Notes: generated by a model not told the origin, from the sequence alone. 64,000 bases of DNA from SCGC-AAA076-P13 sp964276145 (GCA_964276145.1 CAXYDN010000010.1:1-64000), one strand, 5' to 3'; positions 52,180-61,299 are shown, counted from the first letter of the stretch. A program made the numbers and translations.

Positions 52180-52575
52180 TTAAAATACCTCGCACAAAAT
52201 TTCGCCACCAACATTTTTTGATTTAGCATCTTTATCAGTCATTAGTCCCTGATTAGTGGAAATAATATATGCGCCCAACCCATTCTTTACTGACTTTAAA
52301 TCGGAAGAGGCAGAATATTCTCTAAGACTGGGTTTACTAATTCTTTTTAAGGTTTTAATTACAGGAGAAGAATTGTGGTATTTTAAAACTACATTAATAA
52401 AAGGCTTTCCATCAACATCAGTTTTTGTGCAGCTTTTTATATATCCCTCTGTCACCAAAACATTTACTAACTCATGCTTAAGTTTTGAATAAGGAACAAC
52501 TACATCAACTTTTCCACGCATAAGGCCATTACGTATTCTTGTTAAACAATCTGCTATCGGATCTTGAAAACTCAT
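52180..52575 (-). CDS. rpsH: Small ribosomal subunit protein S8
   Basis: A 131-residue central-domain assembly protein; in E. coli the repressor of the spc operon. DPIADCLTRIRNG at 5-17, VPYSKLKHELVNVL and the terminal STNQGLMTDKDAKSKNVGGE are standard. Confidence 0.98.
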   Translation of the reverse strand: MSFQDPIADCLTRIRNGLMRGKVDVVVPYSKLKHELVNVLVTEGYIKSCTKTDVDGKPFINVVLKYHNSSPVIKTLKRISKPSLREYSASSDLKSVKNGLGAYIISTNQGLMTDKDAKSKNVGGEILCEVF

Positions 52576-52582
52576 ATTATTA

Positions 52583-52888
52583 TTACCAACTTGATTTAAC
52601 TAAACCAGGAATGTCACCCCTCATTGCTGCTTCTCTTAGTTTGATCCTGCTAAGGCCAAACTTTCTATATACCGCATGAGGTCTACCAGTTACCTGACAT
52701 CTTCTTACAACTCTTGATGGACTAGAATTTCTAGGAAGTTTTTGAAACTTAATAGACGCTTCATATCTCTCTTCACTACTAGCACTTTCATCACTCATAA
52801 TTGCTTTTAAAGCAGCTCTTTTTTCTGCATATTTAGCAACCATCTTGATTCTTTTATGCTCTCTAGCAATCATTGATTTTTTTGCCAT
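52583..52888 (-). CDS. rpsN: Small ribosomal subunit protein S14, zinc-free form
   Basis: A 101-residue long-form S14 (MAKKSMIAREHKRIKMV) with RNSSPSRVVRRCQVTGRPHAVYRKFGLSR-type C-terminus at about 60-88. Only one cysteine is present, so it is the zinc-independent form. Seven bases from rpsH. Confidence 0.97.
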   Translation of the reverse strand: MAKKSMIAREHKRIKMVAKYAEKRAALKAIMSDESASSEERYEASIKFQKLPRNSSPSRVVRRCQVTGRPHAVYRKFGLSRIKLREAAMRGDIPGLVKSSW

Positions 52889-52897
52889 ATTTATTAC

Positions 52898-53437
52898 CTA
52901 TTTTTTAAACGGGAACTCCAAAACTTCAAGCAAAGCTTTGGCATCCTCTTTATTTGTTGCAGAAGTATTAATGCAAATATCCATACCTCTGATAGTGTCT
53001 ACGTTATCAAACTTGATTTCTGGGAAAATGATTTGTTCTTTTATACCAAAATTATAATTTCCCTGCCCATCAAAAGATTTTGGATTCAACCCTCTAAAAT
53101 CTCTTTCTCTTGGAATAGCGATATCGATAAGCCTTTCCATAAACTCATACATTTTTTCACCTCGAAGCGTTACCTTGCATCCAAGAGGCCAACCTTCCCT
53201 GATTTTAAAACTCGCAACCGATTTTCTTGCTTTAGTTATTACAGGTTTTTGTCCAGCTATAGCTGTCATATTTTGGACAGCAGATTCAAGATGTTTTTTG
53301 TCATTTGCAGCCTCACCAACACCCATATTTATTACAACTTTAGTAAGCTTTGGAACCGCCATAACATTTTTCATGCCAAGCTTTTCTTGAAGAACAGCTT
53401 TTAGCTCGGTGTTATATTTTTCTCTTAAATTTGACAT
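52898..53437 (-). CDS. rplE: Large ribosomal subunit protein L5
   Basis: A 179-residue 5S rRNA-binding protein that contacts the P-site tRNA. VPKLTKVVINMGVGEA, GQKPVITKARKSVASFKIREG, IPRERDFRGL and KEQIIFPEIKFD are conserved. Length equals E. coli. Confidence 0.98.
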   Translation of the reverse strand: MSNLREKYNTELKAVLQEKLGMKNVMAVPKLTKVVINMGVGEAANDKKHLESAVQNMTAIAGQKPVITKARKSVASFKIREGWPLGCKVTLRGEKMYEFMERLIDIAIPRERDFRGLNPKSFDGQGNYNFGIKEQIIFPEIKFDNVDTIRGMDICINTSATNKEDAKALLEVLEFPFKK

Positions 53438-53764
53438 CTACTTTATCTCTTTGTTATCAGATTTAAATAATCTAATTTTTTTTCCGTCTTTGTCTGTTGA
53501 ATATGCAATTTTATCTTTTGATTTCTTGCCTGGATTCCATATTGCTACGTTAGATATTGCTATAGCTGCTTCTTGCTCAACAACACCACCAGTAACTCCC
53601 ATTTCTGGATTAGGTTTAGTATGTTTTTTAACCATGTTTATACCAGTTACAATAGCTTTATTTTTGGATTTTATAATCTTTCTTAGGGTGCCCTTTTTGC
53701 CAAGATCTTTTCCCGCTACAACAATAACCTCGTCACCAGTTCTTAATTTAGTAGGAGTAGTCAT
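53438..53764 (-). CDS. rplX: Large ribosomal subunit protein L24
   Basis: A 108-residue assembly-initiating protein with an N-terminal KOW motif (RTGDEVIVVAGKDLGKKGTL) and GINMVKKHTKPNPE. It abuts rplE with no spacer. Confidence 0.97.
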   Translation of the reverse strand: MTTPTKLRTGDEVIVVAGKDLGKKGTLRKIIKSKNKAIVTGINMVKKHTKPNPEMGVTGGVVEQEAAIAISNVAIWNPGKKSKDKIAYSTDKDGKKIRLFKSDNKEIK

Positions 53765-53766
53765 TA

Positions 53767-54135
53767 TTAGAGTACCTCCGGAGCTAATGAAAGAATCTTC
53801 ATGTGTTTACCATCTCTCAGTTCTCTAGTAACAGGACCAAAGACACGTGTTCCTATAGGCGCTTTCTGGTTATTAATTAAAACAGCTGCATTTTCATCAA
53901 ATTTAATTAAAGATCCATCTCTTCTTCGAACCCCTTTCTTAGTTCTCACTATTAAGGCATCAACAACTTGCCCTTTTTTAACTTTTCCTGTTGGAATAGC
54001 TTCTCTAACAGCAACTTTTATCACATCACCAATGTTTGCATATCTTCTTTTAGATCCGCCAAGAACCTTGATACACATTACACTTCTTGCTCCGCTATTA
54101 TCAGCAATTTTTAAGAGCGACTGCATCTGAATCAT
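53767..54135 (-). CDS. rplN: Large ribosomal subunit protein L14
   Basis: A 122-residue intersubunit-bridge protein: MIQMQSLLKIADNSGARSVM, KKGQVVDALIVRTKKGVRR and GTRVFGPVTRELR. Its ATG overlaps the rpsQ stop by one base, so no separate spc promoter fits before it and S10 and spc genes appear to be one transcript. Confidence 0.98.
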   Translation of the reverse strand: MIQMQSLLKIADNSGARSVMCIKVLGGSKRRYANIGDVIKVAVREAIPTGKVKKGQVVDALIVRTKKGVRRRDGSLIKFDENAAVLINNQKAPIGTRVFGPVTRELRDGKHMKILSLAPEVL

Positions 54136-54422
54136 TATTCACTTTCCTCAGTAATATTTACTTCTTTTTCAGATGCTGCATCAGCACCTTCAACTAAAAT
54201 CCAAGTTTTACTTTTTGAAAATGGTCTGCATTCTTTAACGGTAACAAAGTCACCTATTGCAGCAGAATTATTTTCATCATGAGCATGAACTTTTGTTGCC
54301 CTCTTCATGACTTTTCCATAAAGCGGATGCTTAACTTTTCTCTCAATCTTTACAGTAATTGTTTTATCAGCTTTATCGCTTGTAACAACTCCTGATAGAA
54401 CTCTTGGATTGGTTGTATTCAT
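54135..54422 (-). CDS. rpsQ: Small ribosomal subunit protein S17
   Basis: A 95-residue OB-fold 5'-domain binder. LSGVVTSDKADKTITVKIER and HPLYGKVMKRATKVHAHDE are typical. The C-terminus is extended by about a dozen mostly acidic residues compared with E. coli (84). It overlaps rpmC by one base. Confidence 0.97.
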   Translation of the reverse strand: MNTTNPRVLSGVVTSDKADKTITVKIERKVKHPLYGKVMKRATKVHAHDENNSAAIGDFVTVKECRPFSKSKTWILVEGADAASEKEVNITEESE

Positions 54423-54628
54423 TATTTGCTATCCTGTGATTTTAGTTCGTTCATTAATGTTTTTATTTTTGCGATTTTTTTTCTAGCTATAGTAAGTTGG
54501 TTGGTTTCATTTAACTGACCAGTCTTATGTTTAATTCTAAGATTAAACTGCTCTTGTCTTGTAGCTACTAATTCTGCATTAAGTTGATCTATATTTTTTT
54601 TTCTTAGCTCTTGCAATTCTTTATTCAT
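54422..54628 (-). CDS. rpmC: Large ribosomal subunit protein L29
   Basis: A 68-residue two-helix protein near the exit tunnel. ELRKKNIDQLNAEL and EQFNLRIKHKTGQLNET are conserved, with IARKKIAKIKTLMNE in the second helix. It abuts rplP. Confidence 0.97.
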   Translation of the reverse strand: MNKELQELRKKNIDQLNAELVATRQEQFNLRIKHKTGQLNETNQLTIARKKIAKIKTLMNELKSQDSK

Positions 54629-55039
54629 TTATACATCCTTACTAATAAAATGCGTCTTAATTGGAAGCTTGGCGGCTGCTAATTTAAATGCTTCTCTCGC
54701 AAGATCCTCTTCAACACCAGCCATTTCAAACATTACTTTTCCAGGCTGAACTAATGCAACCCAGTACTCAACATTACCTTTGCCTTTACCCATTCGAACT
54801 TCTAAAGGTTTTTTAGTAATAGGTTTGTCAGGGAAGATTCTTATCCAGATATTTCCACCTCTTTTTATATGCCTTGTCATAGCTCGTCTTGCTGCTTCTA
54901 TCTGTCTTGCCGTAATTCGACCTCTATCAGATGCAACTAAACCAAACCTGCCAAAAGCAACAGTATTTCCATTTTGTGCAAGGCCTCTATTTCGGCCTTT
55001 ATGCATTTTTCTAAATTTTGTTTGTTTTGGCTGTAACAT
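54629..55039 (-). CDS. rplP: Large ribosomal subunit protein L16
   Basis: A 136-residue A-site protein needed for tRNA accommodation. MLQPKQTKFRKMHKGRNRG, ARRAMTRHIKRGG and IRIFPDKPITKKPLEVRMGK are conserved. Length equals E. coli. Two bases separate it from rpsC. Confidence 0.98.
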   Translation of the reverse strand: MLQPKQTKFRKMHKGRNRGLAQNGNTVAFGRFGLVASDRGRITARQIEAARRAMTRHIKRGGNIWIRIFPDKPITKKPLEVRMGKGKGNVEYWVALVQPGKVMFEMAGVEEDLAREAFKLAAAKLPIKTHFISKDV

Positions 55040-55041
55040 AT

Positions 55042-55701
55042 TTAACTAACTCCCAAATCAACTTTATATGGGTCTTCTGTAATTTCACCCTTAAATACCC
55101 AGACTTTTACACCAATAATTCCATATGTAGTTAATGCTTCTGCTGTTGCGTAATCAATATCAGCTCTCAATGTATGCAAAGGCACTCTACCCTCTCTATA
55201 CCATTCAGTTCTAGCAATCTCAGCACCATTTAATCTACCAGATACCTCTATTCTTACCCCTTTAGCGCTTTGTCTTAAAGCACTTTGAACAGTTCTTTTC
55301 ATTGCTCTTCTAAACATAACTCTTTTTTCTAGCTGCTGTGCAACACCCTCTGCAAGAATCTGAGCATCTAAGTCAGGTTTCCTAACTTCTTTAATATTTA
55401 TTTGAGAGGGTTTTTTAACAATTTTTTCAACAGCTTTTTTGAGGTTGTCTATCTCTTCACCTCTTTTACCAATAATGATTCCAGGTCTTGATGTATAAAT
55501 AGAGACAACAAAATTCTCGGCTGATCGCTCTAACTCTATTCTGCTAATCGAAGAGTTTTTTAGTTTAGTTTTAAAATACTCTCTCACTTTTAGATCTTGA
55601 ATAAGATTGGTAGAAAAATCTTTTCCTTTTGCATACCAGTTAGCATTTTGCTTCTTGGATATTCCTAATCTAAATCCTGTTGGATTAACTTTTTGTCCCA
55701 T
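55042..55701 (-). CDS. rpsC: Small ribosomal subunit protein S3
   Basis: A 219-residue mRNA-entry protein with unwinding role. GQKVNPTGFRLGI at the start, a KH domain with the GXXG loop in IIIGKRGEEID, and the C-terminal GAEIARTEWYREGRVPLHTLRADIDY-type region. It is shorter than E. coli (233), lacking part of the tail. It overlaps rplV by one base. Confidence 0.98.
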   Translation of the reverse strand: MGQKVNPTGFRLGISKKQNANWYAKGKDFSTNLIQDLKVREYFKTKLKNSSISRIELERSAENFVVSIYTSRPGIIIGKRGEEIDNLKKAVEKIVKKPSQINIKEVRKPDLDAQILAEGVAQQLEKRVMFRRAMKRTVQSALRQSAKGVRIEVSGRLNGAEIARTEWYREGRVPLHTLRADIDYATAEALTTYGIIGVKVWVFKGEITEDPYKVDLGVS

Positions 55702-56039
55702 TATTTATCCTCTTCAGCTAATATAATTTCAATATGGCAGGTAGGCTTAATAATCCTATCAGCTCTTCCTCTAGCTCTTGGTTTCATTCTTTTTAATCTC
55801 ATTCCCTGATTCACGATAATCGATTTAACTGACAGCAAATCTATATCAGATTTATTGTTGTATTCTGCATTAGCAATTGCTGATTCAAGAAGTTTTTTAA
55901 TAACTGCTGATCCTTTCTGCTTATTAAAAATTAGGAAGTCCATAGCATCTTGAACAGATTTACCTCTTATTGCATTTGCTACTAACCCCGCTTTTTGTGG
56001 AGAAAGTCTAGTTCCTTTTAAATATGCTCTTGTTTCCAT
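55701..56039 (-). CDS. rplV: Large ribosomal subunit protein L22
   Basis: A 112-residue protein whose beta-hairpin lines the exit tunnel. RLSPQKAGLVANAIRGKSV at 11-29, the hairpin-tip region KRMKPRARGRADRI and the terminal CHIEIILAE are seen. It overlaps rpsS by one base. Confidence 0.98.
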   Translation of the reverse strand: METRAYLKGTRLSPQKAGLVANAIRGKSVQDAMDFLIFNKQKGSAVIKKLLESAIANAEYNNKSDIDLLSVKSIIVNQGMRLKRMKPRARGRADRIIKPTCHIEIILAEEDK

Positions 56040-56311
56040 TATTTAGCCTTCCTATCGCCAGAGTGCATCTTAAATGTTCTTGTTATTGCAAACTCGCCTA
56101 ACTTATGTCCAACCATATCTTCGTTAATATATACAGGTACATGCTGTCTTCCGTTATGAACAGCAATAGTTAGTCCTACCATGGATGGATTTACCATTGA
56201 TCTTCTAGACCATGTTTTAATTGGTCTTTTATCATTTGAAGCCAAGGCAGCCTCTACCTTTTTTTCAAGAGATAAGTCTATAAATGGTCCTTTTTTTAAT
56301 GATCTTGGCAT
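56039..56311 (-). CDS. rpsS: Small ribosomal subunit protein S19
   Basis: A 90-residue head protein pairing with S13. MPRSLKKGPFID, WSRRSMVNPSMVGLTIAVHNG and EDMVGHKLGEFAITRTF are conserved. Five bases from rplB. Confidence 0.98.
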   Translation of the reverse strand: MPRSLKKGPFIDLSLEKKVEAALASNDKRPIKTWSRRSMVNPSMVGLTIAVHNGRQHVPVYINEDMVGHKLGEFAITRTFKMHSGDRKAK

Positions 56312-56316
56312 ATTAA

Positions 56317-57144
56317 TTACTTCCTACTTCCTCTTCTTCTTATAATTAGGTCGTTAGTTCTTTGATTTTTTCTGGTCTTATAGCCCTTAGTTGGAACACC
56401 CCATGGAGTAGATGGATGTCTACCTCCTGAAGTTCTACCCTCACCACCGCCATGTGGATGGTCTACAGGGTTCATAGCTACACCTCTGACAGTAGGTCTA
56501 ACACCTCTCCATCTTTTAGCGCCAGCTTTACCTAATGATTTAAGATTATTTTCTTGATTTGAGACGGTTCCCAGAGTAGCCCTGCATTCCCATAAAACTT
56601 TTCTAGTTTCACCAGATTGAAGTCTTAATGTTGCATAGATGCCCTCTTTAGCAACAAGCCTTGCTGACGTGCCTGCACTTCGAGCAAGCTGAGCACCTTT
56701 TAAAGGTTTTAGCTCAACACAATGAACGTTTGTACCCAATGGAATATCTTTTAATTTCATTGAATTGCCAACTTTGATTTCACACTTTTCGGATGAAATA
56801 ATCTCATCACCTACTTTTAGTTTTGATGGAGCAATAATATATCTTCTCTCACCATCCTTATATAAAAGTAATGCAATGTGCGCAGATCTATTAGGATCGT
56901 ATTCAATTCTTTCAACAACAGCTGGAATATCAAATTTATTTCTCTTGAAGTCAATTACTCTGTAATGCTGCTTATGTCCTCCACCCTGATGTCTAACAGT
57001 GATTCTTCCGTTATTGTTCCTTCCACCATTCTTAGATTTAACTCTAATCAGAGATTTAAGCGGCTTACCTTTATAAAGATCAGACTTAACAGCTATGACA
57101 CCTCTTCTGCCCGGACTTGTTGGTTTTGCTTTTATAACTGCCAT
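56317..57144 (-). CDS. rplB: Large ribosomal subunit protein L2
   Basis: A 275-residue protein essential for peptidyl transfer and subunit joining. KPTSPGRRGVIAVKSDLYKG at the start, GGGHKQHYRVIDFKRNK, and the catalytic-centre region MNPVDHPHGGGEGRT with its conserved histidine. Length as in E. coli (273). Confidence 0.98.
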   Translation of the reverse strand: MAVIKAKPTSPGRRGVIAVKSDLYKGKPLKSLIRVKSKNGGRNNNGRITVRHQGGGHKQHYRVIDFKRNKFDIPAVVERIEYDPNRSAHIALLLYKDGERRYIIAPSKLKVGDEIISSEKCEIKVGNSMKLKDIPLGTNVHCVELKPLKGAQLARSAGTSARLVAKEGIYATLRLQSGETRKVLWECRATLGTVSNQENNLKSLGKAGAKRWRGVRPTVRGVAMNPVDHPHGGGEGRTSGGRHPSTPWGVPTKGYKTRKNQRTNDLIIRRRGSRK

Positions 57145-57146
57145 GA

Positions 57147-57443
57147 TTAATTAATCCCCTCAAACTGTATTTCAGAATCTTTGCTCAATGACACAAAAGC
57201 TTTTTTGTAATCAGATCTTTTATAAAGACCAAATCTATTTCTTTTTCTTTTGCCTTTGACGACTGATGTCGTTACCTTAGTAACTTCGACCTTAAATAGC
57301 TCTTCAACAGCTTTCTTAATTTCTCTCTTATTAGCATCAAGATCAACTTTAAAGACTATTTGCTTTAATGATTCACCTATTCTTGCAGATTTTTCTGTAA
57401 CTATAGGAGATTTAATCAATGTATATAATTTTTCGTTATGCAT
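57147..57443 (-). CDS. rplW: Large ribosomal subunit protein L23
   Basis: A 98-residue exit-site protein, docking point for trigger factor and SRP. SPIVTEKSARIGE at 12-24, VDLDANKREIKKAVEELFKV and the basic KGKRKRNRFGLYKRSDYKKA loop follow. It overlaps rplD by eight bases. Confidence 0.97.
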   Translation of the reverse strand: MHNEKLYTLIKSPIVTEKSARIGESLKQIVFKVDLDANKREIKKAVEELFKVEVTKVTTSVVKGKRKRNRFGLYKRSDYKKAFVSLSKDSEIQFEGIN

Positions 57444-58050
57444 CTATCCACTCCTCTATTTTCTTAAAAGCTTCTGCTGTTACAGCGACTTTTTGAGCCT
57501 TAAGCAAGTTAACTGGGTTAATTTCTCTAACAGTGATGATGTCAACGTTGGGTATATTTCTAGATGAAAGATACAAATTTACATCTAACTCATCTGTAAT
57601 TATAAGGACCTTGCTTAATGAAAATTCTTTAAGGAAATTTGCAATTTCTTTAGTTTTTGGTTTTTCAAGAACAGGTTGTTCAATAGCAACAAGTCTGCCC
57701 TGTCTTAAAAGTTCAGAGAATATAGATCTGATTGCAGCTCTATACATCTTCTTGTTAATTTTTTTACTGTAATCTCTCGGTGTTGCAGCAAAAGTCACAC
57801 CACCACCACGCCATAATGGACTTCTTATAGTACCTGCTCTTGCTCTACCAGTTCCTTTTTGCCTATAAGGTTTTTTTCCACCGCCTCTGACCTCAGATCT
57901 AGTTTTTTGTTTCGATGTTCCTTGTCTAGAGCCAGCCATAAAGCTAACTACAGCTTGATGGACTAAAGATTCATTAAAATCTTTACTGAAAGCATTATCG
58001 GATATATTGATATCCTGATTTTTAGTTGATGATAGTAATTCTATTTTCAT
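57436..58050 (-). CDS. rplD: Large ribosomal subunit protein L4
   Basis: A 204-residue protein with a tunnel-lining extended loop (SRQGTSKQKTRSEVRGGGKK and GTGRARAGTIRSPLWRGGG). In E. coli L4 also represses the S10 operon through a long leader; here that leader is too short, so this control is probably absent. It overlaps rplC by four bases. Confidence 0.98.
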   Translation of the reverse strand: MKIELLSSTKNQDINISDNAFSKDFNESLVHQAVVSFMAGSRQGTSKQKTRSEVRGGGKKPYRQKGTGRARAGTIRSPLWRGGGVTFAATPRDYSKKINKKMYRAAIRSIFSELLRQGRLVAIEQPVLEKPKTKEIANFLKEFSLSKVLIITDELDVNLYLSSRNIPNVDIITVREINPVNLLKAQKVAVTAEAFKKIEEWIDA

Positions 58051-58682
58051 GATTTTTTCAAAGCTGGTTTAATTTTTAGATCAGAGCCATTAAATCCTGG
58101 AACTGCACCCTTGATATAAATAACATTATTTTCAACATCAAGATCAACAATTTTCAAACTTTGAACTGTCTTTTGAACATTTCCCATATGACCTGACATC
58201 TTTTTACCTTTCCATACCCTACCTGGTGTTTGGCATTGCCCAATAGATCCATGTGCTCTGTGTGATAATGAATTACCATGGGTTGCGTCTTGCATAGCAA
58301 AGTTATGTCGCTTGATAACACCTGCATAGCCTTTACCTTTTGAGGTTCCAGTAACATCTACATACTGACCAACTTCAAAAACCTCAGCAGTAAGATGCTT
58401 GCCAACTTGATATTCTTCTGAAATCTCATCATTAGATCTAAATTCAGCTAAGATTCCAGGCTCAAGATTAATCTTTTTGTAAAATTCACTTTTAGATTTA
58501 TTGATATTGTTAGATTTAGTAGTCTTTGAGACAACAAAAGCATTATAGCCATCTCTTTCTGATGTCTTAATATCTGCTAAAAAGTTACCACAAACAGAAA
58601 CTGCAGTAACTGGGACTGACTCTCCGTCTTCTAGGAAAAGACGAGACATTCCAGATTTTTTTCCTATTAAGCCTATGCTCAA
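58047..58682 (-). CDS. rplC: Large ribosomal subunit protein L3
   Basis: A 211-residue protein near the peptidyl transferase centre. IGLIGKKSGMSRLF at the start, KGKGYAGVIKRHNF, and GQCQTPGRVWKGKKMSGHMG, which keeps the glutamine modified by PrmB in E. coli. The start is a TTG with GGAG eight bases upstream, and no in-frame ATG is close. The 60-base gap before it (58683-58742) is the largest inside the superoperon and contains no clear gene or promoter. Confidence 0.97.
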   Translation of the reverse strand: MSIGLIGKKSGMSRLFLEDGESVPVTAVSVCGNFLADIKTSERDGYNAFVVSKTTKSNNINKSKSEFYKKINLEPGILAEFRSNDEISEEYQVGKHLTAEVFEVGQYVDVTGTSKGKGYAGVIKRHNFAMQDATHGNSLSHRAHGSIGQCQTPGRVWKGKKMSGHMGNVQKTVQSLKIVDLDVENNVIYIKGAVPGFNGSDLKIKPALKKS

Positions 58683-58742
58683 TTTATTCTCCTTTTACGG
58701 GGCTTATACCCTCTATGGCCGCTATCGCGTTAAAATTTTGGA

Positions 58743-59054
58743 CTAACCCAGGCTTATCTGAACGTCTACCCCAGAGGATAGATCTAATTTCATTAAAGCA
58801 TCAACTGTTTTATCAGTCGGCTGGACTATATCCATTAGTCTTTTATATGTAACAATTTCATACTGATCTCTTGCATCTTTATCTTTATGAGGAGACTTTA
58901 GTATTGTTGTTCTCTCTTTTTTAACAGGTAAAGGAATTGGTCCATTAATAATAGCACCTGTTTTTTTTACAGTTTCTACTATTAATTTGGCTGAAGCATC
59001 TATCAGTCTATAATCAAAAGCCTTAAGCCTAATTCTGATTGATTGATTCTCCAT
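58743..59054 (-). CDS. rpsJ: Small ribosomal subunit protein S10 (NusE)
   Basis: A 103-residue protein, also the NusE antitermination and transcription-translation coupling factor. IRIRLKAFDYRLID, GPIPLPVKKERTTILKSPH and RDQYEIVTYKRLMDI are conserved. It is the first gene of the S10-spc-alpha superoperon, about 57 bases after the predicted start of transcription. Confidence 0.98.
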   Translation of the reverse strand: MENQSIRIRLKAFDYRLIDASAKLIVETVKKTGAIINGPIPLPVKKERTTILKSPHKDKDARDQYEIVTYKRLMDIVQPTDKTVDALMKLDLSSGVDVQISLG

Positions 59055-59117
59055 TTTCTCTTATTTATCCTATTAATTTTAAATTTTTATTATTTTGCTT
59101 ATCACAAAATGTGGCGT

Positions 59118-59147
59118 ATTCTAAGCCCCCAATGGCTATACTGTCAA
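59118..59147 (-). promoter_or_regulatory. Sigma-70-type promoter of the S10 superoperon
   Basis: On the minus strand a perfect TTGACA, an 18-base spacer and TAGAAT, between fusA and rpsJ. The predicted leader of about 57 bases is much shorter than the 170-odd bases of the L4-controlled E. coli leader. Confidence 0.75.
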
Positions 59148-59176
59148 CAATATTAAACAGTTTTTAAAAGTTCTAT

Positions 59177-61279
59177 CTAAGAGCTTTTTAAGCTCTCTGC
59201 AATGTTATTTGGAACTTCACCATACTTTGTGAATTCCATAGTAAAAGTTGCCCTTCCTTGAGTTGCAGATCTTAGGTCTGTTGCATATCCAAACATTTCA
59301 GCAAGAGGAACTTCAGATGAAACTTCTTTGCCTGAAGTGATGTCATCCATTCCTAAAATAATACCCCTTCTTCTGTTCAAATCACCAACTACATCACCCA
59401 TGTGCTCTTCAGGAGTTACTACAACTACTTTCATAACAGGTTCAAGCAAAGCAGGTTTAGCTTTATTTGCTCCCTCTTTTAAAGCCATTGAACCGGCAAT
59501 CTTAAATGCCATTTCGTTTGAATCTACATCATGGAATGATCCATCATATAAAGTAGCTCTTAATGCAAGAAGAGGATAGCCTGCGATTACACCATTCTGC
59601 ATTTGCTCTTGAATCCCTTTGTTGACAGCTGGAATATACTCTTTAGGTATAACACCCCCAACAATTTTATCAACAAACTCGTACTCGTCATCTAAGCCAA
59701 GAGGTTCAAGTTTTAGCCAAACATGACCATATTGACCTTTACCACCACTCTGTCTAACAAATTTTCCTTCAACTTCTACAGATTCTTTAATAGTTTCTCT
59801 ATATGCAACTTGAGGTTTACCAATATTTGCTTCTACTGAAAATTCTCTTCTCATCCTGTCTACAAGAACATCTAGATGAAGTTCACCCATTCCAGAGATA
59901 ATTGTTTGTCCAGACTCTTCATCACTCGCAACTCTAAAAGATGGATCTTCTTGAGCTAATTTTCCTAATGCTAAAGACATCTTCTCCTGATCAGGCTTTG
60001 ATTTTGGCTCAACAGCAACAGATATAACAGGCTCTGGGAAATCCATTCTTTCTAAAACAATTGGTTTATTCGAATCAGATAATGTATCTCCGGTAGTGAT
60101 ATCCTTTAAACCAATACATGCGGCTATATCACCAGCTCTAACCTCTTTAATTTCTTCTCTATTATTTGAATGCATTTGAACCATTCTTCCAACTCTTTCT
60201 TTTTTAGATTTCGTTGAATTGATGACAGCGTCTCCAACTGAGAGAACACCAGAATAAACTCTTATAAATGTTAATGTTCCAACAAATGGATCAGTTGCTA
60301 TCTTAAAAGCTAGGGCTGAAAAAGGCTCTTCATCCGAAGACTTTCTTGTGTCTTCAACCTCATCCTCTTGACTATTATTTGGTATAACACCTGTGATTGC
60401 TTTAACTTCATCTGGAGCAGGTAAAAATTCAATAACTGCATCCAGCATAGCTTGAACGCCTTTATTTTTAAAGGCTGAACCACATAAACCAACTATTAAT
60501 TCATTAGCTAGAGATCTAATTCTAAGACCTTCTTTAATCTGTTCTACAGATAACTCACCAGACTCAAGATAAGTATCCATTAATTCTTCATTTGCTTCAG
60601 CAGCAGCCTCTACCATTTCTTCTCTTAATTGTGCACACTTATCAGTAAGCTCATCAGGTATTTCCTTAGAATCAAAAGTAAGGCCCTGATCATCTTCATT
60701 CCAATAAATAGCTCTATTGTTAATTAAATCAACTACGCCTTTAAAATCTTCTTCTGTACCAATGTTATATTGAATAGGAACAATATTGGCTTGAAGCCTT
60801 GTCTTAATTTGATCAATAACTCTCTCAAAGTTTGCGCCAGCTCTATCCATTTTGTTTACGAAAACAACTCTAGGCACTTCATACCTATTAGCTTGTCTCC
60901 AGACTGTTTCAGATTGCGGTTCTACGCCTGATGTACCACAAAAAACAACTACTGCGCCATCAAGAACTCTTAGAGATCTCTCAACCTCAATAGTAAAGTC
61001 AACGTGACCAGGAGTATCAATTATATTGATACGATGTTGGGGAAACTGTTGCTCCATTCCACTCCAAAAACAAGTTGTAGCTGCGGAGGTAATAGTAATA
61101 CCTCTTTCCTGTTCTTGCTCCATCCAGTCCATAGTAGCAGCGCCATCGTGAACTTCACCGATCTTATGTGAAAGGCCTGTATAAAAAAGAACTCTTTCAG
61201 TAGTTGTTGTTTTACCTGCATCTACGTGAGCACATATACCAACATTACGATATTTATTTAAAACAGTTTGTCTTGCCAT
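59177..61279 (-). CDS. fusA: Elongation factor G
   Basis: A 700-residue translocation GTPase. G1 AHVDAGKTTTTE near 17-28, switch segments GAATMDWMEQEQERGITITSA-type at about 46-66, DTPGHVDF, NKMDRAG, and domains II-V with GGVIPKEYIPAVNKG. Length matches the housekeeping EF-G (704 in E. coli), not the EF-G2 paralogue. It also recycles ribosomes with RRF (frr). It follows rpsG by 20 bases. No tuf gene follows; 122 bases later rpsJ begins. Confidence 0.98.
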   Translation of the reverse strand: MARQTVLNKYRNVGICAHVDAGKTTTTERVLFYTGLSHKIGEVHDGAATMDWMEQEQERGITITSAATTCFWSGMEQQFPQHRINIIDTPGHVDFTIEVERSLRVLDGAVVVFCGTSGVEPQSETVWRQANRYEVPRVVFVNKMDRAGANFERVIDQIKTRLQANIVPIQYNIGTEEDFKGVVDLINNRAIYWNEDDQGLTFDSKEIPDELTDKCAQLREEMVEAAAEANEELMDTYLESGELSVEQIKEGLRIRSLANELIVGLCGSAFKNKGVQAMLDAVIEFLPAPDEVKAITGVIPNNSQEDEVEDTRKSSDEEPFSALAFKIATDPFVGTLTFIRVYSGVLSVGDAVINSTKSKKERVGRMVQMHSNNREEIKEVRAGDIAACIGLKDITTGDTLSDSNKPIVLERMDFPEPVISVAVEPKSKPDQEKMSLALGKLAQEDPSFRVASDEESGQTIISGMGELHLDVLVDRMRREFSVEANIGKPQVAYRETIKESVEVEGKFVRQSGGKGQYGHVWLKLEPLGLDDEYEFVDKIVGGVIPKEYIPAVNKGIQEQMQNGVIAGYPLLALRATLYDGSFHDVDSNEMAFKIAGSMALKEGANKAKPALLEPVMKVVVVTPEEHMGDVVGDLNRRRGIILGMDDITSGKEVSSEVPLAEMFGYATDLRSATQGRATFTMEFTKYGEVPNNIAESLKSS

Positions 61280-61299
61280 AATTTATATTTGAATAATTT

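Noticed and set aside
51632..52229. Longer starts for rplR and rplF
   Set aside because: Both extensions run into the upstream gene and disagree with the conserved N-termini (MSIKNLSRIRRA and MSRVAKNP).
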